Source: LZORAL124-50-18 sp051208045 (GTDB taxonomy: Bacteria; Pseudomonadota; Gammaproteobacteria; Pseudomonadales; Oleiphilaceae). Taken from it: a stretch of 64,000 bases of DNA. Where the stretch lies: contig JBPJFY010000008.1 of the NCBI GenBank assembly GCA_051208045.1, forward strand, positions 62,001 to 126,000. Reading direction: 5' to 3'. Each line of letters starts with the position of its first letter. Within the stretch, counting starts at the first letter, position 1. This document shows positions 12,081 to 20,806 of the stretch, piece by piece. The notes beneath the pieces were generated by a model. That model had not been told where the DNA came from, did no database searches, and saw nothing but the letters and a program-made list of their open reading frames with translations. Made by a program: the position numbers and the translations under genes.

Positions 12081-12491
12081 ATGCGCGATAAAACCATTCC
12101 AAACGGTAAACCGACCGTTTACGTTACGAGTGTATTCGACGGGATTGGAATCTCAATAGACAGTCTAATGGAAGATATTTTCAAAGCGAATGAAGTCTCG
12201 ATCGGTCAACAATTCAATTTGGTGCTGGGTATTGACGAAAAGAAAGTGCATGGGTCCGGCATCTACCGAAAAAAGATGGTAAACGGATCACACAGTAAAA
12301 ATGAAAAATGTGAGTATTGGTATGAGTTTGAATTTTGGCATGGCTCATCAAAAAGAAAATCATTTTATTATCTGGATCAGAAACCATTTTATCAACCTAA
12401 ATCATGTACGCCAGTGGACACCTATGAAGCCTTACAAAAAGAGCTGACAAAACTAATGACAGATCTGTTTTCTGCCAATACAGCAAAATAG
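12081..12491 (+). CDS. hypothetical protein, 136 residues
   Basis: Starts 9 bases after the previous stop. An ATG at 12081 (GTG at 12078 also in frame). Not recognised. The protein is polar, Lys/Tyr/Phe-rich, with no signal peptide or membrane helix. The DNA is clearly more AT-rich than its neighbours, suggesting a separate origin. It lies between two target-type genes and has no counterpart at the second copy of the locus, so it probably inserted after the duplication or was lost there. Confidence 0.55.
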   Translation: MRDKTIPNGKPTVYVTSVFDGIGISIDSLMEDIFKANEVSIGQQFNLVLGIDEKKVHGSGIYRKKMVNGSHSKNEKCEYWYEFEFWHGSSKRKSFYYLDQKPFYQPKSCTPVDTYEALQKELTKLMTDLFSANTAK

Positions 12492-12544
12492 GGGCGATAC
12501 GTTGTGATGACCTTAATAAATGTAGCTTACGGAATCGGTGGCCG

Positions 12545-14281
12545 ATGAAAGAACTCAATCATTTCTGGCTAGCGCTTTTGCTTTTTATATCGGTCAGCGG
12601 CTTTTCAAAACACACCCTCGCCGGCTGTGAGGACAGAGGCAATTGTCAGTACCGCCTGACTGCCAATGTGGTGGGGGCTACTGGTGGGGTGGTGGTGAGT
12701 TATAACGGGTATGAACAACGCCTGTCACCGGGCGTGAGCACCCTCTCAGGCACCGTGAGCCAAGGCAGCAACTGGCGGGTAGCTGTTGTCAGCGCGCCCG
12801 CCGGGCAAGCTTGCACCTTGCAGCCGGAGTCTGGTGTGATGACTCGCGATGCGCAGGTAACCATTACCTGCACCAACATTACACCAGAGTCCAATACCAT
12901 CAACGGCTGGTGTGAATACCGCGCCTTTACTTCGCAGGAAACCAACGTACTCAAGGCCTACCTGGCCTTTTATGGCCGCCCGGCGGATACGGGAGGCCTG
13001 AGTTACTGGGCGGGTCACCTGGCGGAGAAAAATGGTGATTTGAATGCCATTATGGACCCGTTCGCAAACTCCAATGAGTTCAGGAACCGCTTTGGCAGCC
13101 TTGCCAATGAAGATTTGATTGACAACCTGTTTTTACAGCAGTTTGGCCGAATCGAGGATCACAATTCCGCGGGATTTCAGTACTGGCTGGATGAGCTGCA
13201 AAGTGGTCGCCGCAGTTTGCAGAACATTGCCCTGGCCATCATGGATGGTGCGCAAAACCAGGATCTGGCGGTAGTGACTGCCCGCGTGGAAGCGGTACGA
13301 CATTTTATCACCCGCAGCGAGGTGGCGGGTCGCGGCGTGTCGGAAACCGATGGCAATGCGTTGGTGCTGAAGGTGCAGGCATCTGCTCAGGCGGCCTGTC
13401 TGGAGAGTGATTACTTGCTCGGGCGGGCCGCCGCCGGTATCGATTCCGATTCGGATGGCGTGCCGGATAGCAACGATCGGTTCCCGGGAGATGGGAGTGA
13501 AACGGCAGATTCCGATGGTGATGGCTGGGGCAATAATGCAGATAACTGCCCCAATATCAGCAACGTACGGCAGGAAGATCGCGATGGCGATGGTATTGGC
13601 GATGCGTGTGAAGCAGCGGTACCTTTAAATGACACGGGCATTACCTGGGGTGCTGAGTACCCCAGCGGCAACAATGCCACCTGCACCGGCGAGACCATCG
13701 AACAGCAGGATTGCTCGCATGGCCGGGATGTCACACACAATGACGGCAGTGATGGTCATGCCGGTTTCAGCTTTACCAAATTAGACGGTAACGGCAATAC
13801 GCTCTCGGCCAGCGCGACCCAATGGCGGTGTGTGCGGGATGATGTGACTGGACTGATCTGGGAAGTGAAATCCAGCGACAGTGCCAGCCTGCAGTACTCG
13901 GGTAACACGTACACCTGGTATAACCCGGAGAGCACCCAAAATGGAGGCTCTTCGGGCACAGCCAATGGCGGCAATTGCGTCGGCTCCGCGTGCGATACCT
14001 ATGCCTACACGCAGGCAATCAATCAACAGGGGCTTTGCGGGGCGAACGACTGGCGGTTGCCGTCGAAGGAAGAATTACGTTCTATAGTACATTATGGGAC
14101 TTCCACACCTACGATTGATGTCAACTATTTTCCGCAAACGCCATCTCGGCCCATCTGGTCGGCGTCTCCCAATGCCTACGGTAGCAGTGACGCTTGGGGC
14201 GTCAGTTTCAGTTATGGTTACGGCAGCTGGTACTACAAGAGCAGCGGCAGACGCGTTCGTTTGGTTCGAGGCGGACAGTGA
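12545..14281 (+). CDS. DGR variable protein: exported DUF4214 / TSP3 / DUF1566 protein carrying VR1
   Basis: 578 residues. Order: signal sequence ending HTLAGC (SPase I or lipobox), small two-Cys beta domain, DUF4214 (about 120-265; FYGRPADTGGLSYWAGHL), thrombospondin-3-like Ca-binding repeats (about 300-355), and a C-terminal DUF1566/Lcl domain with a C-type-lectin-like fold (about 358-578; DWRLPSKEELRSIVHYG). The last 41 residues are VR1, matching TR except at adenines. Known DGR targets place the VR in such a terminal lectin-fold domain as a diversified ligand-binding surface; that role is inferred here. It lies directly upstream of avd, TR and RT, as the primary target in a DGR cassette usually does. 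Confidence 0.92.
   Translation: MKELNHFWLALLLFISVSGFSKHTLAGCEDRGNCQYRLTANVVGATGGVVVSYNGYEQRLSPGVSTLSGTVSQGSNWRVAVVSAPAGQACTLQPESGVMTRDAQVTITCTNITPESNTINGWCEYRAFTSQETNVLKAYLAFYGRPADTGGLSYWAGHLAEKNGDLNAIMDPFANSNEFRNRFGSLANEDLIDNLFLQQFGRIEDHNSAGFQYWLDELQSGRRSLQNIALAIMDGAQNQDLAVVTARVEAVRHFITRSEVAGRGVSETDGNALVLKVQASAQAACLESDYLLGRAAAGIDSDSDGVPDSNDRFPGDGSETADSDGDGWGNNADNCPNISNVRQEDRDGDGIGDACEAAVPLNDTGITWGAEYPSGNNATCTGETIEQQDCSHGRDVTHNDGSDGHAGFSFTKLDGNGNTLSASATQWRCVRDDVTGLIWEVKSSDSASLQYSGNTYTWYNPESTQNGGSSGTANGGNCVGSACDTYAYTQAINQQGLCGANDWRLPSKEELRSIVHYGTSTPTIDVNYFPQTPSRPIWSASPNAYGSSDAWGVSFSYGYGSWYYKSSGRRVRLVRGGQ
14154..14275 (+). repeat. DGR variable repeat VR1
   Basis: A 122-bp gapless match to the TR at 14849-14970. 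By hand count 22 positions differ, all of them A in the TR (changed to G, T or other bases); every C, G and T is conserved. The next base after the repeat is C here and G at TR (14971), after which AGTGA is shared. The adenine-only pattern is the diagnostic signature of DGR mutagenic retrohoming. Confidence 0.96.
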
Positions 14282-14344
14282 CTTGGTTTTTTGGCAATGT
14301 TTACCTTACAGGCACCAACCTGTATTAATGCACTGGGCTAGCGT

Positions 14345-14761
14345 ATGAGACATTTAAACCGTTACCCCATTTGGCGGGATGCCAATCGCTTGCTGGTAGC
14401 GATTGAAATGGCGGTGCGCGGGTTTCCCCGTTACCACAAATACACCATCGGGGATGAAATGCGCAGGCACGCTATGCGCTTGTGCCAAACAATTCACCGG
14501 GCATACTCCCGAAAGAAAAGTAAATTGCGTTTGATTCAGCAAGCGGCGGAATTGATTGATGACTTAAAAGTACAGATTCAGCTGGCCCGCGAGATTCGGG
14601 CGTTTAGCAATTTTTCTCAGTTTCAACAGGTGGCTGAACTGGTTGTCAGTTTGGGCAAGCAGGCAGGGGGTTGGTTAAAACAGGCAAGGGCCGAAGCAGC
14701 GCGCCCGCAGAGCGCACCGCGTGACCCGTATCACTGTGCGCCTGCACCCCGGAGTGAATAG
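14345..14761 (+). CDS. avd: Avd-like DGR accessory protein (four-helix bundle)
   Basis: 138 residues, basic and almost entirely helical, with the pattern of the Avd / 23S-intervening-sequence four-helix-bundle family: FPRYHKYTIGDEMRRHAMRLC followed by IHRAYSRKKSKLRLIQQAAELIDDLKVQIQLARE. Avd proteins form a basic pentameric barrel that binds the DGR reverse transcriptase and template RNA and is needed for mutagenic cDNA synthesis. Its position between VR1 and TR is the classic arrangement. No avd trace remains at the decayed second copy. Confidence 0.88.
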   Translation: MRHLNRYPIWRDANRLLVAIEMAVRGFPRYHKYTIGDEMRRHAMRLCQTIHRAYSRKKSKLRLIQQAAELIDDLKVQIQLAREIRAFSNFSQFQQVAELVVSLGKQAGGWLKQARAEAARPQSAPRDPYHCAPAPRSE

Positions 14762-14830
14762 CTCTTACCGGTTCATTCCGGATAAAAAAGAAACCGTGCT
14801 ACCCTCGGGATGTGCGGTGTTCATTAATGT

Positions 14831-16597
14831 GTGCAGGTTAGCCGTCCTTCTGGTCGGCGTCTCCCAATGCCAACAATAGCAATAACGCTTGGAACGTCAA
14901 TTTCAATAATGGAAACGACAACTGGAACAACAAGAACAACAACAAACACGTTCGTTTGGTTCGAGGCGGAGAGTGATCCGGCAGCGTGCTTTTCCTTTCA
15001 GAAAGTAGAAAGGGCCTATCGCAGTTGCCGAAAACGCAAGCGAAGCACGTTGCGCGCCTGTCTTTATGAGCAGTTTTTACTGGATCATCTCGTATCGACC
15101 TCCCGGCAATTGCAGTCCGGCTTCTGGCAACCGGGGCCACCTGTTGTTTTTACTGTCAGTAAACCCAAAGCCCGTGAAATCTATGCAGCCCAGTTTGAAG
15201 ACCGGGTGGTGCACCATCTACTGGTCGCAGAACTTGAACCCTGGCTGGATAAAAAATTCATCCATGATTCCGCTTCCAATCGTGCAGGCAAAGGCACTCA
15301 CTTTGCCGTTGATCGGCTGCAACGGTTTATGCGCCGGTTGGGTGAGCGCGGCTGGTATTTACAGTTGGATATTCAAAACTTCTTCAATTCAATACATAAG
15401 CATACGCTTATGCAAATACTGCAGCGCCATATTGACTTGGCAGAAAAAAACGATGTTATGGAATCCGCTCGGGCGGAGAGAGTCGCCTGGCTTTGTTCAC
15501 GCGTCATTTTCCAGAATTTTAATGAGGGTGCCATTTTTTTAGGTTCACCGGAACAGTTCAAGGCTGTGCCAGCCCATAAGCGGCTGGTAAACAGCTCCCC
15601 AGGTTGTGGTTTGCCCATCGGAAATTTGACCAGCCAGTTTTTTGCCAATGTCTATATGAACGAGCTGGATCAATTTATCAAGCATACATTGCGTTGTCGA
15701 TGCTATGTCCGTTATGTGGATGATTTTGTTTTGCTTGCCCGGACGAAGGAGCAACTGGTGCGCTGGTACCAACAGATCGAATGTTTCTTGGCCGCAAAAC
15801 TACGGCTCAAGCTTAAGCCTGATTACCGGCTTCGCCCGGTTTCAAACGGAGCTGATTTTTTGGGCTATATCGTCCGCCCGGGCTATCGACTGGTGAGAAA
15901 GCGGGTCCTGGGAAACCTGCATGAAAAAGTGCAGCACCTGGAACGTCGGGTGATCACCCCTATGAATGGTACCCATTTGCTTCCCGGGGACTCTTTGGGT
16001 AAGGCAAAGAATAACGCGGAAGTCCAATCCGGCGCAGGTTCGAATTCACAATACCGTGTGCTGAGTCTGAAACCTGTCGACCGACTAGCGCTCCAATCGA
16101 CCTTGGCCAGTTATTGGGGGCACTTTCGGCATGCTGACAGTGATCGATTAAAACAACGCTTCTTTGCGCAAAATCCTTGGTTGTGGTTATTGTTTCTTCG
16201 TAGTCGGCATTTGGTGCCGGCCTGGCAGCCGGCGTCCGTGTGTTCATTGCGCAGTCAGTGGAATCATTTCCTTGGCTTTTATCAGAACCGGCTGGAGGAA
16301 TGTATTGTATTGGTGCAGTGTGGCAACCAGCTGATTGTCAGTCACAATCTCCCGGGGTTAACTCGTGTTCAGCGTGAATTTGGGGCACTGGGCTGGCAAT
16401 GGTCTGCCCCGATGCGATCTTACGGTGTGATCAGAGTGCAGTTGTGTCGAAACCACGAGAATTTTGTATTTTGTTCGGAACAGGGCTATTTGAAAGGTGG
16501 AATGAAGCGGCGCATGGTGCGCGACATAGGCTGGCGTGAAGCATCCCTGCAATTGTCAGATTTTCTGGCTGTAGAGCCTGTGTGCAACAGATTGTAG
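14831..16597 (+). CDS. DGR reverse transcriptase with long C-terminal extension
   Basis: 588 codons from a GTG at 14831. RT motifs: basic N-terminal segment FQKVERAYRSCRKRKR (from about residue 54), LQLDIQNFFNSI, GLPIGNLTSQ (about residue 260; the SQ form typical of DGR enzymes rather than the QG..SP of group II introns), and catalytic YVDD at 15713-15724 (residues 295-298). About 230 residues follow the RT core, unusually long. The TR is read through in another frame by the first 50 codons. In-frame starts exist only at GTG 14831, ATG 14867 and ATG 14909, all at or inside the TR; the true start is uncertain. A decayed 3' copy lies at 24150-24618. Confidence 0.95.
   Translation: MQVSRPSGRRLPMPTIAITLGTSISIMETTTGTTRTTTNTFVWFEAESDPAACFSFQKVERAYRSCRKRKRSTLRACLYEQFLLDHLVSTSRQLQSGFWQPGPPVVFTVSKPKAREIYAAQFEDRVVHHLLVAELEPWLDKKFIHDSASNRAGKGTHFAVDRLQRFMRRLGERGWYLQLDIQNFFNSIHKHTLMQILQRHIDLAEKNDVMESARAERVAWLCSRVIFQNFNEGAIFLGSPEQFKAVPAHKRLVNSSPGCGLPIGNLTSQFFANVYMNELDQFIKHTLRCRCYVRYVDDFVLLARTKEQLVRWYQQIECFLAAKLRLKLKPDYRLRPVSNGADFLGYIVRPGYRLVRKRVLGNLHEKVQHLERRVITPMNGTHLLPGDSLGKAKNNAEVQSGAGSNSQYRVLSLKPVDRLALQSTLASYWGHFRHADSDRLKQRFFAQNPWLWLLFLRSRHLVPAWQPASVCSLRSQWNHFLGFYQNRLEECIVLVQCGNQLIVSHNLPGLTRVQREFGALGWQWSAPMRSYGVIRVQLCRNHENFVFCSEQGYLKGGMKRRMVRDIGWREASLQLSDFLAVEPVCNRL
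14849..14970 (+). repeat. DGR template repeat TR
   Basis: An adenine-rich 122-bp template just upstream of and overlapping the 5' end of the RT frame. In the target reading frame it holds 16 AAC/AAT codons, the classic hypermutable codons that can yield 15 amino acids without stop codons. Invariant scaffold codons (TGG TCG GCG TCT at the 5' end; GTT CGT TTG GTT CGA at the 3' end) are shared with all four VRs. VR2 shares five more bases upstream (from 14844). Read in the target frame it ends with TGA at 14974, but a TAG at 14839 blocks it upstream, so it is not part of a target gene. Confidence 0.96.
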
Positions 16598-16686
16598 GCC
16601 ATTGTTTTGGGGCAGAGTAGTGGTCAGGCAGACCGGGAAAAACAGTGGATGTAAGTCCACCAGGTAAAGAACCAGAGGAGCACGTA

Positions 16687-17217
16687 ATGAACTTTCGCAA
16701 ATTGGCAAGTAGGGCCATTCGGCACGGTACGATTTTCACGGTGGTGGGGTGCGCCGTCCCCGCGGCTTCGCAAACCTGTAATGAGGCCATAGTAGCCACT
16801 ACGCCCGCGGCCCGATTCACCCTGAACGGTGCCTTGGCCACCGACCAGCGAACCGGGCTGACTTGGGCCCGCTGCCCCCTGGGGCAAAACTGGGATGGGG
16901 CCGGCTGCACGGACTTGCCTGAGGAGTATACCTGGCAGGAAGCGCTTCAGCACAGCGCTTCAGCGGATACCGCCGGCTTCACGGATTGGCGCTTGCCCAA
17001 TATTAAAGAATTGGCCTCGATTGTCGAGTTGGCTTGTGTTGGCCCGGCCATCAACCTTGCCATTTTTCCGGACACGCCATCTTGGTCCTTCTGGTCGGCG
17101 TCTCCCTATGCCGGCGATAGCAATGGCGCTTGGTACGTCTATTTCAATGATGGAGGCGACTACTGGAGCGACAAGAGCAACTACCTACACGTTCGTTTGG
17201 TTCGAGGCGGACAGTGA
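16687..17217 (+). CDS. DGR variable protein: short exported DUF1566 protein carrying VR2
   Basis: 176 residues from the ATG at 16687, preceded by GAGGAG. A signal peptide ends PAASQ before TCNEA. The mature protein is a single DUF1566/Lcl-type C-type-lectin-like domain (TGLTWARCPLGQNWDG, DWRLPNIKELASIVELAC) whose last 41 residues are VR2. Compared with the large targets it lacks DUF4214 and thrombospondin-3 modules, so it is a minimal secreted variable binder. It directly follows RT. It is about 80% identical by eye to the paralogue at 24676. Confidence 0.92.
   Translation: MNFRKLASRAIRHGTIFTVVGCAVPAASQTCNEAIVATTPAARFTLNGALATDQRTGLTWARCPLGQNWDGAGCTDLPEEYTWQEALQHSASADTAGFTDWRLPNIKELASIVELACVGPAINLAIFPDTPSWSFWSASPYAGDSNGAWYVYFNDGGDYWSDKSNYLHVRLVRGGQ
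17090..17211 (+). repeat. DGR variable repeat VR2
   Basis: Gapless 122-bp match to TR with 18 differing positions by hand count, all A in the TR, including AAA to CTA near the 3' end. Like VR1 it is followed by CAGTGACTTGGTTTTTTGGC, whereas TR is followed by GAGTGATCCGG. This shared VR flank is the likely initiation-of-mutagenic-homing side. Confidence 0.96.
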
Positions 17218-17370
17218 CTTGGTTTTTTGGCTTTGTTAATAATCATTGTTATTCAGGCTGTGAATGTGACACTGCTAATCCGTCAGTTTTCAGCGCGACT
17301 TTTGATTTGTCGTGTAGCCGAGAGGGTGGGAATTATTGATGAGGCATCCCACGCATATCCTCAAAAGTCC

Positions 17371-17622
17371 CTAGTTAACAAAATCAAATGAACCCATTAT
17401 GCCTCTGGCAACCCATACGGTGACTTTTTCTTCGGTACCTTGAGCGTTTTTCCATGAAAGCGCCAATAAAACTCTGTTCTGAACCGTGTCTACTTGAACA
17501 ATTGGCCCCGATGCCCCAGGGGGAATGCCGCTACCACTAACGACAGTATCTAACACTTCAATTGCCTGGTTCGCCCAATACAAGGTGGCCGTTCTGAGTT
17601 TGACTTTCTGTCCTATTTGCAT
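17371..17622 (-). CDS. small protein downstream of the Tle1 module
   Basis: 83 residues, not recognised. It is predicted all-beta (VKLRTATLYWANQAIEVLD, VLLALSWKNAQG) with no signal peptide, perhaps a small SH3-like barrel. It starts 33 bases after the DUF2931 gene stop on the same strand, so it is probably the last gene of the lipase operon. Possible roles include a second immunity or accessory factor, but nothing in the sequence decides this. Confidence 0.6.
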   Translation of the reverse strand: MQIGQKVKLRTATLYWANQAIEVLDTVVSGSGIPPGASGPIVQVDTVQNRVLLALSWKNAQGTEEKVTVWVARGIMGSFDFVN

Positions 17623-17655
17623 AGCTCGATTCCGTTGTGCCTTTTAAGGCGTGCT

Positions 17656-18666
17656 CTACCCTTTAAAGATCTCCACACCGGATCGCTTAAGCGCGTTGGC
17701 TCGGCCTGCACAGTGAATCTGAGTTTCCAGCGTGGGGAAGTCATCGACAATGTTGATCATCAGCTCGATCGCCGAATCCGGGTGCTGATTGGTGCACTGA
17801 TCGAACACCGCAAAGAGTTCGTTTGCGTCAAACGTGATATCTGCCGTATAGCTTCCACCACTGGGCGAGGTCCATTTTAATCGAATGGATTTGGGTACGG
17901 CGCGCCACTCATCATCGGTTGCGTCCGAATTCAGGTGCTGAATATCGCCGTTGAACGTGGTGAGCCACCAGCTATTGTGGGCGGTGCCACTGACACGCTC
18001 TTTCCAACGGTATTTCTTTTGGTAGGTGAGCCATAAATCGGGTGCAATGCCTGTTTGTTTTAACCGCGCGTAGCCGTTATCCGTGAGGGCGTAGCGCAAC
18101 ATTTTTTCGACGTAGTCCGCACGACTAACGCGTGTGTTTTTGATAAAGCTTTGCCAATCCAGAGCGACCGCTTCTGCCCGGAAGTGGGCCACCGTGGTCA
18201 CCTGTCCTCCCCCGGCGAGCCACAATGTGACGCCACCTTCGGGTGCTAGCCCGACGATGACGTAATCGTAGGTGCTGCGGGTCTGGGTTACCTGGTCCAC
18301 GGCGCCTTGGGTCATCAGTGCGGCGATCTTCTCACTGGGGAGGGGGAAGGTGCCCGCATAAAATCGGTCCTCGGTGAAGGAAAACCAGCTGATCTCAAGC
18401 GTTTTCGGTACAGCCTTGGCGTCTGGCCCGACGATGTGCACGGAGCCGACGTTCCCCCAGCCGTTTTTGATGAGACTTTTGCTGGGGATGTAAATACTGG
18501 AGCCATCGGCCAGGTGCAAGTCGCCCTTCACCAGTTGCATCGGGTATTCCTGAAATGCGCTTTCGGTGGGGCGCCATTCGTACCGTTCCATCGTTGCTCC
18601 TTGTTCTGGCATAAAGAGGGAAAGCAGGAGAATAAAAAATGAAGACAAGGGAGTGTTGTCAGCCAT
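17656..18666 (-). CDS. DUF2931-like protein, candidate Tle1 immunity protein
   Basis: 336 residues from an ATG at 18666 (GTG 18690 also in frame). The ATG overlaps the lipase stop codon by 8 bases (ATGGCTGA), implying translational coupling. A short signal-like segment (FFILLLSLFM) precedes the mature protein, which has the Trp/Tyr-rich pattern of DUF2931 (YEWRPTESAFQEYPM, LEISWFSFTEDRFYAG). DUF2931 proteins are often encoded beside type VI lipase effectors, and a periplasmic location would fit an immunity protein against a periplasm-acting phospholipase. The immunity role is inferred from position. Confidence 0.7.
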   Translation of the reverse strand: MADNTPLSSFFILLLSLFMPEQGATMERYEWRPTESAFQEYPMQLVKGDLHLADGSSIYIPSKSLIKNGWGNVGSVHIVGPDAKAVPKTLEISWFSFTEDRFYAGTFPLPSEKIAALMTQGAVDQVTQTRSTYDYVIVGLAPEGGVTLWLAGGGQVTTVAHFRAEAVALDWQSFIKNTRVSRADYVEKMLRYALTDNGYARLKQTGIAPDLWLTYQKKYRWKERVSGTAHNSWWLTTFNGDIQHLNSDATDDEWRAVPKSIRLKWTSPSGGSYTADITFDANELFAVFDQCTNQHPDSAIELMINIVDDFPTLETQIHCAGRANALKRSGVEIFKG

Positions 18667-20164
18667 CTTGAGTGATTCTCTGTCTTTCACCGTTCATGGG
18701 GTCATCGTCAGTAAATTGTGGATCCATAGAGCCCAGGCTGCCATTATAGTGTGCGGAAGAGTGTAAATACCCGTGTCTCAGCGCGCGAAGCTGGTCGGTG
18801 TTTTCTAGCCACTTCCCGGGGCTGGACGGTTCGCCCTGTTTGACGGCGTCAACATAGTCCATCAGTACTGAGCGCACCGGGTCTAGTTCGTTCGGAATAC
18901 TGTAGAGAATGTCCAGACTGGGGATTATTTCCAGGTGATCTTCTTTGGCAAAATCGGCCATGATCTCCAGAGGGATAAAACTGTAGGCATTGCTGATGTT
19001 TGTGCGATTGACCGTCAGGCTCCGTTTTCCGAGGGTAATTTCCTTCAATGTATACCAGCCGGTGTCGATTAAACGATCCCGTTCGGCCTGCAAGCGATTC
19101 TCGACCTCAGTCTGACTGAACAGGCGCGCGATACGACTGAGCTCCAGGAGAATGAGGTCTTTTTCCTTGTCGTTATCGACATAGCCCCCGCCAATATCCG
19201 AATGCACCCCCGGTAAAAAAATTTCGATACCCTTGTTGCCGGCACTTTGAATATCGGTTAAGCGAAAATTTACCCGATGCTCTTCGGAGGCCGCCAGGTG
19301 CACGGTTTTTTTGGCGTGCTGAACGGCTCTGAGGCTGAGATCAGCCGTGTCGTTGGTATGTTTGATGCCATGAGAAGCGACGGTGTCGAAAAGGCCGACA
19401 AACTTTGCTTCCACCGTTTCAACGGTATAGCCCTTATCGGTGAGCCGCTTTTTTAGATTGGTGTCGTCTTCAAACAGACAAGCCTGCAGGCAATATCGCG
19501 CCGCAGCGGCACCACGACTGAAACCAAACGTATCAATATGCAGGTAGGCAATGATGCTGTCATCGATCTGGCTTTTCCATTGGTCGATCTTTTTAATGGC
19601 TTGCTGAAGCCCTTTGTACACTTTTTCTCTCACCCCGGTACTGCCCATGCCCGTTGCGCCACCGATGAGTGAATCGGTTTCGGCATTTTCAGTGCCAATA
19701 CCTTCAATATAAAGGGTACTGGAAAAATCATAACGCGGGTCGCCAGCCGCGTTTCCTTCCAACCGGGCGACGTTGGAAAAATCATTTTCGTAGCTTCCCG
19801 TTGAGCCAAGGCCAAACCAGCCTGAAGGGGCATCCTCTTTACCTATCAACGAGTTGACGCGATTATTCATGGTGCCATCAAAAAACAGGCTGAGCCGAAT
19901 GGTGACCCGCTTCTGGTCATCCACTTTTGGCAACTCGTCTTCCCTGTCTTTGTTGTTGCAGGGCACGACTGGCGAGTCTGGCGGTGTGCCATCTTTTTCT
20001 TTCACTTCACCGCCGGCGGCAATATAGGCGTCCATCCACTGCTTTTTCAGTTCCGTTTCATGGGATTGTATCTGGCGGCCGCCAGTTTGCCCCCTGACGG
20101 CGTCGTTGGCCCGCTTTACCGCCTGTTTATTCAGTGGCCGCTTTGCGACGCGTCTGATGGTCAT
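18659..20164 (-). CDS. Tle1-like phospholipase, putative type VI secretion effector (DUF2235)
   Basis: 501 residues. DUF2235 alpha/beta-hydrolase features: LFFDGTMNN near residue 92, nucleophile elbow GFSRG (GxSxG-like) near 222, LFDTVASHG (candidate Asp), and LPGVHSDIGGGY (candidate His). Tle1 effectors hydrolyse phospholipids in a rival's periplasm after type VI delivery. The gene overlaps the upstream gene by ATGA and the downstream DUF2931 gene by 8 bases. No VgrG, Hcp or sheath genes are in the window, so the apparatus would be encoded elsewhere. Confidence 0.87.
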   Translation of the reverse strand: MTIRRVAKRPLNKQAVKRANDAVRGQTGGRQIQSHETELKKQWMDAYIAAGGEVKEKDGTPPDSPVVPCNNKDREDELPKVDDQKRVTIRLSLFFDGTMNNRVNSLIGKEDAPSGWFGLGSTGSYENDFSNVARLEGNAAGDPRYDFSSTLYIEGIGTENAETDSLIGGATGMGSTGVREKVYKGLQQAIKKIDQWKSQIDDSIIAYLHIDTFGFSRGAAAARYCLQACLFEDDTNLKKRLTDKGYTVETVEAKFVGLFDTVASHGIKHTNDTADLSLRAVQHAKKTVHLAASEEHRVNFRLTDIQSAGNKGIEIFLPGVHSDIGGGYVDNDKEKDLILLELSRIARLFSQTEVENRLQAERDRLIDTGWYTLKEITLGKRSLTVNRTNISNAYSFIPLEIMADFAKEDHLEIIPSLDILYSIPNELDPVRSVLMDYVDAVKQGEPSSPGKWLENTDQLRALRHGYLHSSAHYNGSLGSMDPQFTDDDPMNGERQRITQDG

Positions 20165-20523
20165 TCTTTACTCTCCATGGCGGTGACCATTTCCATGATG
20201 CGATCCATTTTTTGAGCACCCGTAGTTTTCTGGTCGGAGAAAATGACTCTTGCCCATAAATAGTCATCATCTTTATCGAAATCTAGCCCATAACGCACGA
20301 CGCAGAGCAAGTAGTCCGTCAGGTCTGTGCGTCCGGTAATGTCATAGGACTCTGCCTTTTTTTTGCCTTTTTGCAGCAATTCAAACAGCTGGTCATCGGA
20401 AAGCTTTTCGCTTGTAGGCATCGTTTGACGAATTTGGTCCATAATGCCGTCAAAAAAAAGCTTCATTGCTGCGCTTTGCTGGGATTGTAGTGTGTCAAAT
20501 TGAGTTTGGCTGATTTTTAACAT
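20161..20523 (-). CDS. hypothetical protein upstream of and coupled to Tle1
   Basis: 120 residues from an ATG at 20523; the TTG at 20541 is less likely. Its stop overlaps the Tle1 start in an ATGA configuration, so the two are translationally coupled. Mostly helical, no signal peptide, with a conserved-looking C-terminal part VRYGLDFDKDDDYLWARVIF. Not recognised. A chaperone or loading partner for the effector is plausible from position only. Confidence 0.7.
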   Translation of the reverse strand: MLKISQTQFDTLQSQQSAAMKLFFDGIMDQIRQTMPTSEKLSDDQLFELLQKGKKKAESYDITGRTDLTDYLLCVVRYGLDFDKDDDYLWARVIFSDQKTTGAQKMDRIMEMVTAMESKE

Positions 20524-20806
20524 GCAGGATAAGGGGCTCAACGCTTGTTATTTACGGATCGGGAGATAAAGGCATTGCCGTCTGTGAGTCACCAAACTTA
20601 GTATAATCTTTAATCGCCCGCAATGCATAGGTTGTTTCTTGTGCAAATTTTCGGAGTCTTTATGCCGGGCCATGGTTGCCGGGTAAATTGTGACGCAGTG
20701 CTACTATTTCGATACACGAGCGTGATTAATTGTTCGGGCGGTATAAAATGTAACCAAATTTTTCAAATAGTAACCGAATAACGGTGCAGTTTCGTGAGCG
20801 GTATTG

